DNA of 64,000 nt, from NCBI GenBank assembly GCA_035771165.1, contig JAWNZC010000314.1:3000001-3064000 (forward strand), given 5' to 3'. The translations under genes and the position numbers were made by a program. The notes beneath the pieces were generated by a model. It saw only the letters and a list, made by a program, of their open reading frames with translations. It ran no database searches and was not told the DNA's origin. This DNA is from Paragorgia papillata (lineage: Eukaryota; Cnidaria; Anthozoa; Scleralcyonacea; Coralliidae). Shown one piece after another: positions 10,601 to 21,710 of this stretch (positions are counted from its first letter, which is position 1; each line of letters begins with the position of its first letter).

Positions 10601-13600
10601 AATAAGGAACTGAAAATAATCTAAATACGTAATAACTTAAAATTTTATTATGTTAGGTTTGTTTTCACGAATGAAGAAGGAGAGGGGATAGACATTGAAT
10701 TTGGAACTGATGCAAACGAGGTTCTCACCGGTGGTCAGTCTGCTACCCAGTCCCCTCAGGAGCACATGATTGAGACAAACACTACAAGGTTCCACCTTAT
10801 TGACACCCCAGGCATTGGGGACTGTAGGGGTATTGAGAAGGACAAGGAGAATTTCGAAAACATCTTGGCCTTTCTTACCTGTTACGACAAGATTAATGCT
10901 GTGGTTGTGCTTCTCAAGCCAAACAACGCAAGGATGACTGTGGCCTTCAAGTTCTGTGTGTTAGAGTTATTAACCCACCTCCACAAGTCCCTGGTGTCCA
11001 ACATCATCTTTGCCTTCACTAACTCCCGAGGAACTTTCTACAGGCCAGGAGACAGCCTCCCAGTTCTTAAACAGCTTCTGCACAAGTATAATATTGAAAT
11101 TGATGTATCTCCGTCAAACTATTTTTGCTTTGACAACGAAGCTTTCAGGTATTCAGTATTTGCAGTTGTATCAACACTCGTTTATCATGAATTTATAGAG
11201 ATTTGTGTCAACGCATATAATCATCTCTTAACCAGTTGGAAAGCTTGTAATTCACACTGATTTCACGAGAACTTTGGCTACCCTTGATCTCTTAGGTTTA
11301 GGATCATCAAGTGCATTATAGAGCTAATTAAATTATGATGATCGAGCGACTAAGACCCCGTTTACACTAGAGCAAAAGTATATCCGGATTCACATTGTTT
11401 TTTATTCTAATGAGGATGAAAAACAATGTGAATCCGGATACTTTTTCTCTAGTGTAAACGGGGCCTATAAGTGGTGTAGTGCTAGGATTAGGATAAGCGA
11501 AAGTGTCGAGCTAATATAGATTATTTCACAGTTGTGTGTTCTTTAGAGTGAAAGTGAGACTGGAGTTAACTTTGTTTTGATACAAACGTATCTGCTTTTC
11601 ATATGTAAATCTTGTTCAACAAAAACTAGCAGTCGGCCTAAGAAGAACACTGACGATTTATATATGAAAAACAGGAAGGTTTGTATCAAAGTAATGTCAA
11701 CTTCAGCCTCAATCTCACTCAAAGGCCAATTCACTAAGCAGACAACTGTAAATTGGGCTATTGTGAATTAGTATAATTTCATAGTGGAAAAGACGCTTTC
11801 CAGCTTTCTGATTGGTCCACTCAGCGGTGAATCTGAGGTAATAGTCACCGCCTAGCGCGGTGACTATTGCATCACAAGAAATTGTTCTTCAAAAGTAGTT
11901 TTGGAAAAGAGACTGGTACTTATTCAACACTGCACTGACTTTACTCGTCTCAGTCTCCCCCTCGGAGTTGTCATTTTGAAGTATGAGAATTTGGAATTTG
12001 TTGATTCATTGAACTGTTGATTATTTTTTTTTCCAAAATGGGGTCTGTAGTTTTTGAGACAAACAAAAGAGCATATATAATACTGAAAACATTTATCACT
12101 GGGATATTGTACATATCAAATATCGTAAAAACAAAGTATATTTTCTATAATTCTTCGTATTTTTTTTATGTTTTGGCTAGATTTTGGTCGTAGCGATGTT
12201 TTCGAAAACTTCGTCATGAGTGAAGAACATATTGAACATGAATTAAGTGCAAAAAAGCCGTAACACAGGATCCAAAACACCAGAATAAAAGTCTTTTTAG
12301 CATATATTTGAACGTATGTACAAGTTCAATTCCAAAATAGGATGTTGTTTACTCTGTTTTTGAAATTATTTACTGACAAAGACTGTGGCTTGCTAACATT
12401 GTTTGTGAATAAACAGAATCACCACTGCTAAAATGAAAGCAGTTGTTTAAAAGTTTCTTGTTTCAACGTTATTGGTTTTTTATCAACCTCTGAAATTATA
12501 CTAAAACGACAAATTCACCGATAGTCACCGAGACTGAGGTGCATGACTAATTGTTAAATAGATTTTTTCATCATCTCATTTACAGGTTTCTTGCCTGCAA
12601 CAAGAGTGGAATCCAGTTCACCTCTGAAGAGATTGACCTCTACTCAAAGAGCTGGGTCAAGTCGTGCGACACAACTTGCCAACTTTTCGACCTCGTTAAG
12701 AGTAAGAAGCCCCATGAGACTAAGAAGACCGTGAGTCTGAACGAGGCGAGGAACTGCATAATCGCCATGAGCAAACCAATGGGTCAAGCTGTTCAACTGA
12801 TTGAGATGAACTTGAAGAAGATCAAAGATGTTAAAGACCAGTGCAAGGTCGTTGACGCTGACATCAGGTCCTTCCAGGCCGATCTCAAGTTCAATGCGTA
12901 TGAATTGGAGCTAAGCCATCTCGCCTATCCCATGACTGTTTGTGCAGACGAAAAATGCAAGAAGTATGTAACTATCGGAAAGTCTAGGGAGAGGAATACA
13001 ATCTATGAACAGGTCTGCCATGATCACTGCGGACTTTCAGGAGTTCCAATTGAGACTACCAACAACGATCAGCTTCGTGGCTGTGCTGCCATGCGTGATG
13101 GGAATTGCCAGGAATGTGGGCACAACTACAGAGTTCACATGCATATGACCTACACTGTTACTCTCGTAGAGAAGGAATTCCTGTCAGACGATGCACAGAA
13201 TAAGATCAAGGAGAAGTCCGACTTAAAGTCTCAGAAGGAATTGTTCATGGCGGAGATGGAGAGAAGCATCAAGGAGCTTGAAGACGAAAAGAAATTCATT
13301 TTTGAATGTGCTAGCTTCTTCGGTGCCTTTCTCAAGGAAAACGCCATGATCGCATACAACGACTCTTTCAGCGAGTACCTAGACATGCTGATCAAAGAGG
13401 AGCAGGCTAAGGAGAAGGTTATCAGAGACGACGAGAAGATCGAACAGATGAGGAAAGACAAGCAGACGTATGAGGCAAAGAAAGATATCATCGTGAGTAA
13501 CATCGCGTCAGGCTCTAAAGACAAAAACGAAGTCATTCCCATAGAAAAGATCTATGAAATGAGACAGAAGCTTTGCTCTCTGAAGCACAATGGGAAGACT

Positions 13601-14436
13601 CTGAAAGGCGCTCTAGGTATAGTGTATTTACGAAGTAGACATTAGTTTCAGCAGCAAGTATATATTATATGTCCTTACAAGTCCAAGAAAATGTTCTTCC
13701 CGCGGTTTATTTTTCATTACATATAGAATTTTTCCTTTTACTTCAATTTTTCCCTAGATAAGCCACAGATTTTTGTGCTTTGATTTTCAGACTGCTAAAA
13801 GAGCCGTGAAAACAGAAAAATCCACAGAAATTAGTGTGGGAAAGTCGCATATTGCAAAACTGCTAATTACGTTATGAATACTCTTATTCTTGTAGATGGT
13901 ATCATCTCAGCAAGGAAGAAAAGACACAAAGTAGAAAGGTAAGGATTGTTCCAAAAAGGTTGGGGAAGTAAATAAAATTAAAAAATAACACGTTTCTACA
14001 GTTATTATAAGGGTCATCAATTCCATACATGTCTAACATTACTTGAAACCGACATTGCATGTGGAGAATGTTTTCGTCACTTTTGCATGCTGTTGTACTG
14101 TAAGATTCAGACAGATTAATTTTTTAGTTTTTTTCCGTATCATCTCACAGAATGTTTAACTTACGATTCTTTATTAAATTACTTTAATGAAATTTGCATT
14201 ACTCCTCAACCGAATTGAATATTTTGCCATCATGTCAGTTTGTTTAAGTGCATTCAATGACATGTTAGTCTCCAATTGTTTTTACGAAAACTCATGCGCC
14301 TTTTTTTCAATTTAGGAAGAGCTGCGTGCATGCCAAAAAAGAAAAGTCCTGGAATGTTACCGACGTCTTCTCCAAGTTGAACCCCTTTAGTTGGGGGAAC
14401 AAGAACAAAAGCAACAACAGAATCTCCAACTTCTAG
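7633..14436 (+). CDS. P-loop GTPase with Cys/His-rich module and coiled coil, copy A (6 exons)
   Basis: Proposed exons are 7,633-7,665, 8,032-8,183, 10,657-11,148, 12,586-13,616, 13,896-13,938 and 14,316-14,436. All junctions are GT..AG, phases agree, and the sum is 1,872 nt (623 aa). The G domain has a P-loop GETGVGKST (residues 24-32), DTPGIGD as G3 (111-117) and TNSR in the G4 position (183-186), which lacks the usual Asp of NKxD. A module with C345, C350, C370, C374, C392, C400 and C403 plus nearby His residues suggests zinc binding. A Lys/Glu-rich coiled coil follows (about 425-545), then a basic tail. The domain layout matches an uncharacterised invertebrate/fish GTPase family often annotated as AIG1-like. 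A role in cell-autonomous defence is speculation from family resemblance and promoter motifs. Exon 1 is 18 nt shorter than in copy B and exon 2 lacks one GAG codon. Intron 2 holds a Helentron-type insertion. Splicing is predicted, not observed. Confidence 0.85.
8644..10470 (+). mobile_element. Helentron-type element with OTU remnant, in GTPase intron 2 (copy A)
   Basis: The left end begins GACTCACGGATAC. Near the right end the inverted copy GTATCCGTGAGTC is directly followed by the hairpin GTCTCATTGAGAC and a T-rich terminus. This asymmetric arrangement (sub-terminal inverted repeat, then a 3' stem-loop, no target duplication) is that described for Helentrons/Helitron2. Copy C has the empty site CCTTTTTCTTC at 52,085-52,095, and here the flanks are CCTTTTT and CTTCG. 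No helicase is present, only OTU remnants, so the element is internally deleted (about 1.8 kb). Confidence 0.75.
9519..10345 (+). pseudogene. Tandem OTU cysteine-protease pseudogene
   Basis: Two OTU-type domains can be traced. The first keeps only its C-terminal half (GVWGTDIEILAAASL, then IYIQNS and the catalytic-His region HFDVV). A frameshift near 9,780 separates these last two blocks. The second starts with the catalytic-Cys motif GGNGDCFFKAVSHQLY at about 9,953. It breaks at 10,118 in a 16-base tandem duplication, and continues in another frame (QAVADALNCIITITDS). An in-frame stop precedes GHLNEFH, the second His region near 10,320. OTU proteases remove ubiquitin, and OTU genes are known as cargo of some Helentrons, which fits the surrounding element. 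This copy cannot make a whole protease. Confidence 0.8.
11354..11465. mobile_element. Foldback MITE in GTPase intron 3 (copy A)
   Basis: Arms of about 50 bases (CCCCGTTTACACTAG, later TATCCGGATTCACATTGTTT) form a near-perfect inverted repeat. The same element occupies the matching position in copy B (49,694-49,805) and copy C (53,684-53,795), so it predates the gene duplications. In A the base triplet TAA just before it is uninterrupted. In B and C a second element has inserted exactly there. Confidence 0.85.
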
Positions 14437-14582
14437 AACATTACTTCGATCATTCAGGATGCGTGAATAACCATATAACAAATATGAAAAGTAAATTAAA
14501 TACATTTGTTATGCTTGAGATAGTCAATGAGATAAACCAGTTTAATTAGGTGTAAAAATGGACGCGCAACCAGGGTTAAACA

Positions 14583-15991
14583 TGATTAAGGTGTAAAAAA
14601 ACGTTCTCTGGATTAAGTTATTTGAAGAAATGAGCTTTCGGCTACCAATCTGCAGCCTTTAACGAGTGGTGAAAATATACATGTCACCGACACTCTAAAA
14701 GCTAGTGGCTGTCCTCCTTCGATTATTCACAACATTCTGAAGGAAAAATCACTCCCAGCATCAATTCCGTCACCGGAAGAATTATAATTCGCATGTATTT
14801 CGACTGGGTGGGCCATCTAACATACGCCCTGACTACGTTTGTCTTCCTTATATTAAAGGCCTCACTGAGCCACTCGCGAGATCACTTCGAAAAAACGGAG
14901 TATAGTCACTAAATCCCTCAAGAATTTCCTTCCCCAAAATTGTGACCACCAATTCATCTCCAAACTATGTAGTCTACAAGATCCCATGTGCTGAGTGCCC
15001 CTGGAACTACATCGGAGAAACTGGCAGATGTCTCACAACACGAAAGAAAGAACACGTCAGAAACCGCGTTAAGAACGGTAACAAAGGTTCAAATATTTCC
15101 AAACATGCTTGGTCTAATAGCCATTCAATTGATTTTAGAAGCGCACGAGTGATAGACAAAGGCGACTACAGAGTACGAAAAACTTTAAATCGAGTCCTGG
15201 AATACCACCATCTCTAATGAAGCGGATAACTCAAAGCCGCTACCTATCAATACTCCATTCTTTTAAATAACAGATCTAGACGGACGGCCAACCTCGATAA
15301 AAGTGTCTCAAAAACACCGTTGATGGCATTTTTTGTTACAAGCAGGCAACCATGCCAGATCGTATCGGATAGTATATACTTTGAACGTGAGGGGGGTTGC
15401 CAACCGTAATTTTGGATTTATATCCTAAAATTTATGGTTTTTTAAAAAGACATTGGAATGGACGGGATTTCTGTGGAGTCATGCAAACTACGTTGATGTT
15501 CTATTTTGAATGGCTCACTTCAGAATGCATCCAACAGCGTGCGTGAAGTTATGATTAACCTAATTCGCATAACTCACAATCATAAACAAACAAGAAATAT
15601 GGCGTAAGTACACCTAAATATAACACTTCAAAGAAAAGCTACAACAACATAAGTTTGCAAAGAATCAGAAGTTTATTAGATCTGGCAGCTACAGGAAAGT
15701 CTCATATTCGTAAATTACTTCGTTTTATTTTGATAATTTGCCGATACCGCCATGTATCTACTGTTATAAAGCTGAGCTTTTGTACTACAGTGTAGTGTTA
15801 CTTATATTGTTCCTTAGACATTTAACTCACCGGTTCTGGCGGTTTCAACAGTGCTATCTTGTGATACACGAAAGGCAACCGGTCGATTTTACATTTTTAC
15901 TGTATTCGTCAAAGGCTGCAGATTGGTAGCCGAAAGCTCATTTTTTTCTAATTATAATTTAAGCCAGAGAACGTTTTTTACACTTTGATCA
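14583..15991 (+). mobile_element. Penelope-like element relic bounded by inverted repeats
   Basis: The outer sequence GTGTAAAAAAACGTTCTCTGG at the left returns inverted at 15,963-15,990. The next about 50 bases (GAGCTTTCGGCTACCAATCT) also recur inverted near 15,930. Between them is the 3' part of a Penelope-type coding region. Penelope elements encode a reverse transcriptase fused to a GIY-YIG endonuclease, and truncated copies in inverted arrangement are common. A shorter, more damaged paralogue lies at 57,367-58,089. Confidence 0.7.
14680..15217 (+). pseudogene. Penelope endonuclease (GIY-YIG) fragment
   Basis: Across shifting frames one can read the linker typical of Penelope proteins (YVCLPYIKGLTEPLARSLRK, near 14,838). 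Then comes an open frame from 14,951 with YVVYKIPCAECPWNYIGETG, covering the GIY- and YIG-equivalent strands, followed by CLTTRKKEH carrying the conserved Arg region. The frame has no ATG and lacks all of the reverse transcriptase, so it is a relic. A catalytic core this readable suggests fairly recent decay. Confidence 0.8.
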
Positions 15992-16138
15992 GTTTTTTCA
16001 CACTTTAATCAGTTGAACATTCTTTTTGCTTCAGCTTGGCATGCAAAACAAAGAGCAAAAACGGTTGACTGATTCTATTCAAATGGACGTTTTCTTTGTA
16101 TGCTACTTCAATTAGATTGACTTTTTCACATGTGGGTA

Positions 16139-16570
16139 CACTAGAAAACTTGACGTGTTGTAAGCGTGTTGTTAGAACACGTCGACGTGTTTATACGACA
16201 CGTTGACGTGTTATGAAAACCTTGCCTTGTGAAGTTATAACACGTCAGTGTGTTGTTTTTTCAATATGCAGTTGGAAGAACACGTCTAAATAAGTTCTAG
16301 CGTGTTGTAACAACACACCAAATTCAAACAACACGCCATCAACTGTCAACAACACGTCAAAAAACTGCTACAACACAGCAAAAGTGTGTTGCAAAAGCCA
16401 TAAAACACACCGACGTGTTAAAACAACACATCAACGTGTTGTTGGAGTAGAACACGTCGACGTGTTAAAAGAACACATCAACGTGTTGTCGCCAAAAATT
16501 GTCGTTGAAGAACACGCCAGCGTGTTAAAAGAACATGTTATAACGTGTTGTTGCTGCAAGCTGGTGACGT
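16139..16570. repeat. Left sub-terminal repeat array of the CACTA-like element
   Basis: Repeated half-sites ACACGTC and GACGTGTT alternate every 10-30 bases, often joined as the palindrome AACACGTCGACGTGTT (for example near 16,176 and 16,451). The spacing is irregular and the units are inverted as well as direct, which separates the array from a satellite and from a CRISPR. Confidence 0.75.
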
Positions 16571-17779
16571 AACCGGACCTTATGATGACGAAACATCACG
16601 CCACTTTTTTCAATCCGAAGTCCAGAGCTGCGGGGCGAAGGTTTTTTATAATTTTTTTGTCTGAAAAAGAGTTTTTTTGAGAAAATAACAGTAAACCACA
16701 ACATTTAAAACGTCTGAATTGTATCCTTGGAAGAGACAAAGTTCACTACAACTGTAAATACCACTACCAGGCAGAGCTGAGGACTTTTAATAAAGAAATG
16801 TTACGAAAGAATATCGTTTGGACACAGTAAGTAAAATTTTATAACGGGTTGCTATAAAAAGTCATTGTTTTTCAGCATGAACGCCACGACGTTGATTAAA
16901 AAAACCTATCAATATCATATGAATAATATAATATTGTTTCTATTTTTTATGTTCAACTCTTGAGAACCCAATGTAAAAGAAAAAGCATCTCAAACCGGCC
17001 AGTCAAGTGTGAAAAATGGTTCGGGTTTTCGTTTTTGCTTGTTATCTGACATGAAGTTTATACTGTATGAACTAAAACAGTTCGACAAAAAGAACCTACA
17101 ACGCTGTAATACCATTGTATATAAGGTAAGAATTCATATAACGATTAAAGTAAATTGTTCACTAAACACATATTTGTCCTAAACACCTAGTTTAAATCCT
17201 TGCATGTACATCCGCCGCCATAACCCATGATCTGTCGTCCTAAATTTTCCCAATCCAATTGAATTTACAATTAACTATTATCAACCTATATTTGGTAGAT
17301 CTAAAAAGACTATAAAATATGAACACTTTAAAAAAAGACTAGGGAACAGAGGTCTGCAATTAAACCACATTTCTCTGTTTAAGCGAACTAGCCTTTTTGC
17401 ACTGAATGAAGGAATGTTTATGTGATACAAGTGATGTTTTGTACGTATGTTTCCTGAAGATACCAAGCAACCTTTCTTGTGAAGTTTTGTTTATTTGAGT
17501 TCCCTAATGAGGTCCGAAAAGAAATAATGCAACCAAACAATTTAAAATGTGCAAGTCAAAGACCAAATACATTACTAAACATCAAGTGATCACTAGTTTT
17601 GTACATGCCCTTTATTAAACCCACAAAAAAAGCAATTTAATAAATGGCTTGAATGAAATCATCTATAAATTAAAGCAATTATTTATTACAAACTATATAA
17701 ACTCTCTGTTGACCACTATCAATTATATAAATATGCTGGTTTTATGCAAAAACGATTCCTGTTAAGGTTCTTAACAGCA
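16571..17779. other. Interior of the CACTA-like element, no gene seen
   Basis: This is AT-rich sequence without a frame longer than about 60 codons and without a recognisable transposase motif. It separates the left sub-terminal repeats from the satellite. Confidence 0.55.
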
Positions 17780-20445
17780 AAGTACAGAGTTTAGAATGTA
17801 GAGTGCTTGGTGTAGAATGTAGAATGGAGAGTGTAGAGCGCACTGAGAGTGTAGAGTGCACTGAAAGTGTAGAATGCACTGAGAGTGTAGAGTCCACTGA
17901 GAGTGGAGCGTGTAGAGTGCACTGAGAGTGGAGCGTGTAGAGTGCACTGAGAGTGTAGAGTGCACTGAGAGTGTAGAGTGAACTGAGAGTGTAGAGTGCA
18001 TTGATAGTGTAGAGTGCAGTGAGAGTGTAGAGTGCAGTGAGAGTGTAGAGTGCACTGAGAGTGTAGAGTGCAGTGAGAGTGTAGAGTGCACTGAGAATGT
18101 AGAGTGCAGTAAGAGTGTAGAGTGCACTGGGAGTGTAGAGTGGAGCGTGTAGAGTGCACTGAGAGTGTAGAGTGCACTGAGATGGTAGCCTGCACTGAGA
18201 GTGTAGAGTGCACTGAGAGTGTAGCCTGCACTGGGAGTGTAGAATGGAGAGTCAGAATGCAGAGTGCTTAGTGGAGAGTACAGAGTGAAGCGTGTAGTGT
18301 AGTGTAGTGTAGTGCAGTGCAGTGCAGTGCAGTGCAGTGCAGTGCAGTGCAGTGCAGTGCAGTGCAGTGTAGTGTAGTGTAGTGTAGTGTAGTGTAGTGT
18401 AGTGTAGTGTAGTGTAGTGTAGTGTAGTGTAGTGTAGTGTAGTGTAGTGTAGTGTAGTGTAGTGTAGTGTAGTGTAGTGTAGTGTAGTGTAGTGTAGTGT
18501 AGTGTAGTGTAGTGCAGTGTAGTGTAGTGTAGTGTAGTGTAGAGAGTAGAGTGCAAAGTCTAGAGCGTAGAGTGCTGAATGCAGAGTGTTTAGCGGAGAG
18601 TACAAAGTGTAGGTTGTGGAGTGTAGACTGCAGAGTATGGAGTGCAGATTGCTGAGTGTAGAGTTCGGAGTGCAGAGTTCAGACTTCAGAGTGCTTAGTG
18701 GAGAGTGGAAAGTACAAAGTGTGGCGTGTAGTGTGGAGTACAGGGTGTAGTGTGTAGAATGTAGAGTACAGGGTGTAGTGTGGAGTGGAGAGTGCAGAGT
18801 GTAAGCTGCAGAGTGTAGGGTGCAGAGTGTAAGCTGTATAGAGTGTAAGCTGTATAGAGTGCAAGCTGCAGAGTGCAAGCTGCAGAGTGCAAGCTGCAGA
18901 GTGCAAGCTGCAGAGTGGAGAGTGAAGAGTGGAGAGTACAAGTTGCAGAATGTAGACTGCAGAGTGGAGAGTACAAGCTGCAGAGTGGAGAGTACAAGTT
19001 GCAGAATCTAGACTGCAGAGTGAAGACTGCAGAGTGGAAAGTGCAGAGTGCAAGCTGCAGAGTGTAGAGTGCAGTGCCAGAGTACAGAGTGCAAGTTGCA
19101 GAGTGTAGACTGCAAAGTGGAGAGTACATAGTGTAGAGTGCAGAGTGTGAAGTGCAGAGAGTGTGGAGTGCAGAGAGTGTGGAGTGTGTAGAGTGCAGTG
19201 TGTGGAGTGCAGTGTGTGGAGTGCAGTGTGTGGAGTGCAGTGTGTGGAGTGCAGTGTGTGGAGTGCAGTGTGTGGAGTGCAGAGAGTGTGGAGTGCAGAG
19301 AGTGTGGAGTGCAGAGTGTGTAGAGTGCAGAGTGCAGGGAGTGTGGAGTGCAGAGAGTGTGGAGTGCAGAGAGTGTGGAGTGCAGAGAGTGTGGAGTGCA
19401 GAGAGTGTGGAGTGCAGAGAGTGTGGAGTGTAGAGAGTGGGGTGTAGAGAGTGTGGAGTGTAGAGAGTGTGGAGTGCAGAGAGTGTGGAGTGCAGAGAGT
19501 GTGGAGTGCAGAGAGTGTGGAGTGCAGAGAGTGTGGAGTGCAGAGTGTGTAGAGTGTGGAGTGCAGGGAGTGTGGAGTGCAGAGAGTGTGGAGTGCAGAG
19601 AGTGTGGAGTGCAGAGAGTGTGGAGTGCAGAGAGTGTGGAGTGCAGAGAGTGTGGAGTGCAGAGAGTGTGGAGTGCAGAGAGTGTGGAGTGCAGAGAGTG
19701 TGGAGTGCAGAGTGTGTAGAGTGTGGAGTGCAGGGAGTGTGGAGTGCAGAGAGTGTGGAGTGCAGAGAGTGTGGAGTGCAGAGAGTGTGGAGTGCAGAGA
19801 GTGTGGAGTGCAGAGAGTGTGGAGTGCAGAGAGTGTGGAGTGCAGAGAGTGTGGAGTGCAGAGAGTGTGGAGTGCAGAGAGTGTGGAGTGCAGAGAGTGT
19901 GGAGTGCAGAGAGTGTGGAGTGCAGAGAGTGTGGAGTGCAAAGAGTGTGGAGTGCAGTGAGTGTGGAGTGCAGAGAGTGTGGAGTGCAGAGTGTGTAGAG
20001 TGTGGAGTGCAGGGAGTGTGGAGTGCAGAGAGTGTGGAGTGCAGAGAGTGTGGAGTGCAGAGAGTGTGGAGTGCAGAGAGTGTGGAGTGCAGTGAGTGTG
20101 GAGTGCAGAGAGTGTGGAGTGCAGAGAGTGTGGAGTGCAGAGTGTGTAGAGTGTGGAGTGCAGGGAGTGTGGAGTGCAGAGAGTGTGGAGTGCAGAGAGT
20201 GTGGAGTGCAGAGAGTGTGGAGTGCAGAGAGTGTGGAGTGCAGAGAGTGTGGAGTGCAGAGAGTGTGGAGTGCAGAGAGAGTGGAGTGCAGAGAGTGTGG
20301 AGTGCAGAGAGTGTGGAGTGCAGAGAGTGTGGAGTGTAGAGAGTGTGGAGTGTAGAGAGTGTGGAGTGTGGAGTGCAGAGAGTATGGAGTGCAGTGAGTG
20401 TGGAGTGCAGTGAGTGTGGAGTGCAGAGAGTGTGGAGGTTTGAGA
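17780..20445. repeat. Satellite built from a five-base AGTGN motif, four sub-blocks
   Basis: Sub-block 1 (17,780-18,290) has units close to TGCACTGAGAGTGTAGAG (about 18 bases). Sub-block 2 (18,293-18,540) is a pure pentamer array, first AGTGC, then AGTGT. Sub-block 3 (18,541-19,140) is degenerate and rich in AGAGTGCAAGCTGC. Sub-block 4 (19,150-20,440) is a homogeneous 16-base unit, GAGTGCAGAGAGTGTG, with sporadic variants recurring at longer spacing (AGAGTGTGTAGAGTGTGGAG near 19,533, 19,709, 19,989 and 20,141). Long open frames on both strands result from the repeat lacking stops and are not genes. Confidence 0.95.
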
Positions 20446-20955
20446 GTGCAGAGTGTATAATATTAAAATACCAAAATACTCTAGGCCTAATTGTATAATA
20501 TGGTATTATGACATTAGAGTACTAAAGTGTTATAGTATTAGGGCTTATGAGATTTAATTTATAGTTTTTACATTACTCTTTTACTATTTTATTATAGGTT
20601 TGCAGAACTGCGTGAAGTGGAAAAAAAGAAACGTGATATCTAAAACGATTTATGTTATATTTACGCTATAGAACAGATTAATTGATTAACAAAAATTAAT
20701 GCCAAGAAACGAACTATTAAATTACGAAGGTTAAAGATAGTATATTACTTTCTCTGGCGACGTTATCGTATACGAGACAATCAATAGATTGCCAATTCTC
20801 ACTGAAATCAGTACCAATTATATATTATAGACTATTTATTCGTGCGCCTTTACAGTAATACCCTTGATATCGTTTAGGCTTAGCGGTTCATCATTCGGCA
20901 ACTAAAGTGTAAAAATAAAATTTATCAACCTTAAGTTATATTTTGTATGTGTTTT
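20446..20955. other. Unique AT-rich stretch right of the satellite
   Basis: No gene or repeat was recognised. It lies inside the CACTA-like element, between the satellite and the right sub-terminal array. Confidence 0.5.
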
Positions 20956-21507
20956 TGAATTTAACACACAATGTGTGTGTTGTTGAGTGTTTTACTTTGT
21001 TCTCTCAGATCACACATTTCGACGTGTTGTTTCTTGATGTGTTGTTTCTTGACGTGTTGTTTCTTGATGTGTTGTTTTTTATATGTGTTGTTTCTTGACG
21101 TGTTGTTGCTTGACGTGTTGTTTTCTTGACGTGTTGTTGCCTGACGTGTTGTTTCTTCATGTGTGACCAGTAAGAACACGCCTGCTGTGTTCCTACAACA
21201 CACAAACATTGACAACACGCCAAAACCGTGTTCAACACGCTTTTGGCGTGTCAACTGAGAGGACAAAACGGCGTGTTGTTTTGATAATGAAAAACACGCC
21301 AAATGCGTGTTTGATACAACACGCCAAATGCGTGTTTTAGTCAATATTGTAACACGTCAAAGGCGTGTTTTATGCAACACGTCTAACTACAACACGCCTA
21401 AAATACAACACGTCAAAAGTGTGTTCAACACACTTTCAGCGTGTCAACTGAGAGGACAAAACGGCGTGTTGTTTCGACACATTTGCAACACGTCAGGTTT
21501 TCTAGTG
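20956..21507. repeat. Right sub-terminal repeat array of the CACTA-like element
   Basis: It mirrors the left array. Words such as GACGTGTTGTTTCTT repeat about every 15-20 bases from 21,020 to 21,160, then CAACACGCC and GGCGTGTT alternate up to the terminal inverted repeat. The prevailing words (GGCGTGTT here, GACGTGTT on the left) differ slightly between the two ends. Confidence 0.75.
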
Positions 21508-21710
21508 TATAATGCAGTATATACCAGTTCAAAGTTCTATCGGTGAGAAAATGTTAAGCTACAGCGTATTCAGTGATCGCAAGTTAGAGAAAAACTCGGG
21601 GGGAAATTTGGTCAGCCATCATTATAAAAACACACATATAAGCACTACAATATTTAGATGTAGAAGGCTATAGCTGATGCTCATTACATTAGTCTTCTTA
21701 AGTTTGTCTA

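Larger units (their letters stand above)
16139..21507. mobile_element. CACTA-like non-autonomous transposon enclosing a satellite (5.37 kb)
   Basis: The left end is CACTAGAAAACTTGACGTGT and the right end is its reverse complement with one mismatch (21,486-21,507). Both sides are flanked by TA. The first about 430 and last about 550 bases are crowded with direct and inverted copies of a word close to AACACGTCGACGTGTT, the kind of sub-terminal repeats that CACTA/EnSpm transposases bind. The interior holds no recognisable transposase. It has about 1.2 kb of AT-rich sequence, then the 2.7 kb satellite. Segment 2 lacks the element, but through a larger deletion rather than a clean empty site. Confidence 0.72.

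Noticed and set aside
13231..13542. 103-codon minus-strand frame inside GTPase exon 4 (also at 55,241)
   Set aside because: Shadow of the Lys/Glu-rich coiled-coil coding sequence, which gives Ser/Leu-rich antisense frames.
16139..16570. CRISPR-like look of regularly recurring AACACG/CGTGTT palindromes
   Set aside because: Repeat and spacer lengths are irregular, units occur in both orientations, the DNA is eukaryotic, and a mirrored array sits at the other end of a transposon.
17771..20413. Very long open frames on both strands (up to 420 codons) in the AGTGN satellite
   Set aside because: They arise because the 5-, 15- and 16-base units lack stops in several frames. All frames on both strands give low-complexity peptides, with no start context or splice logic.
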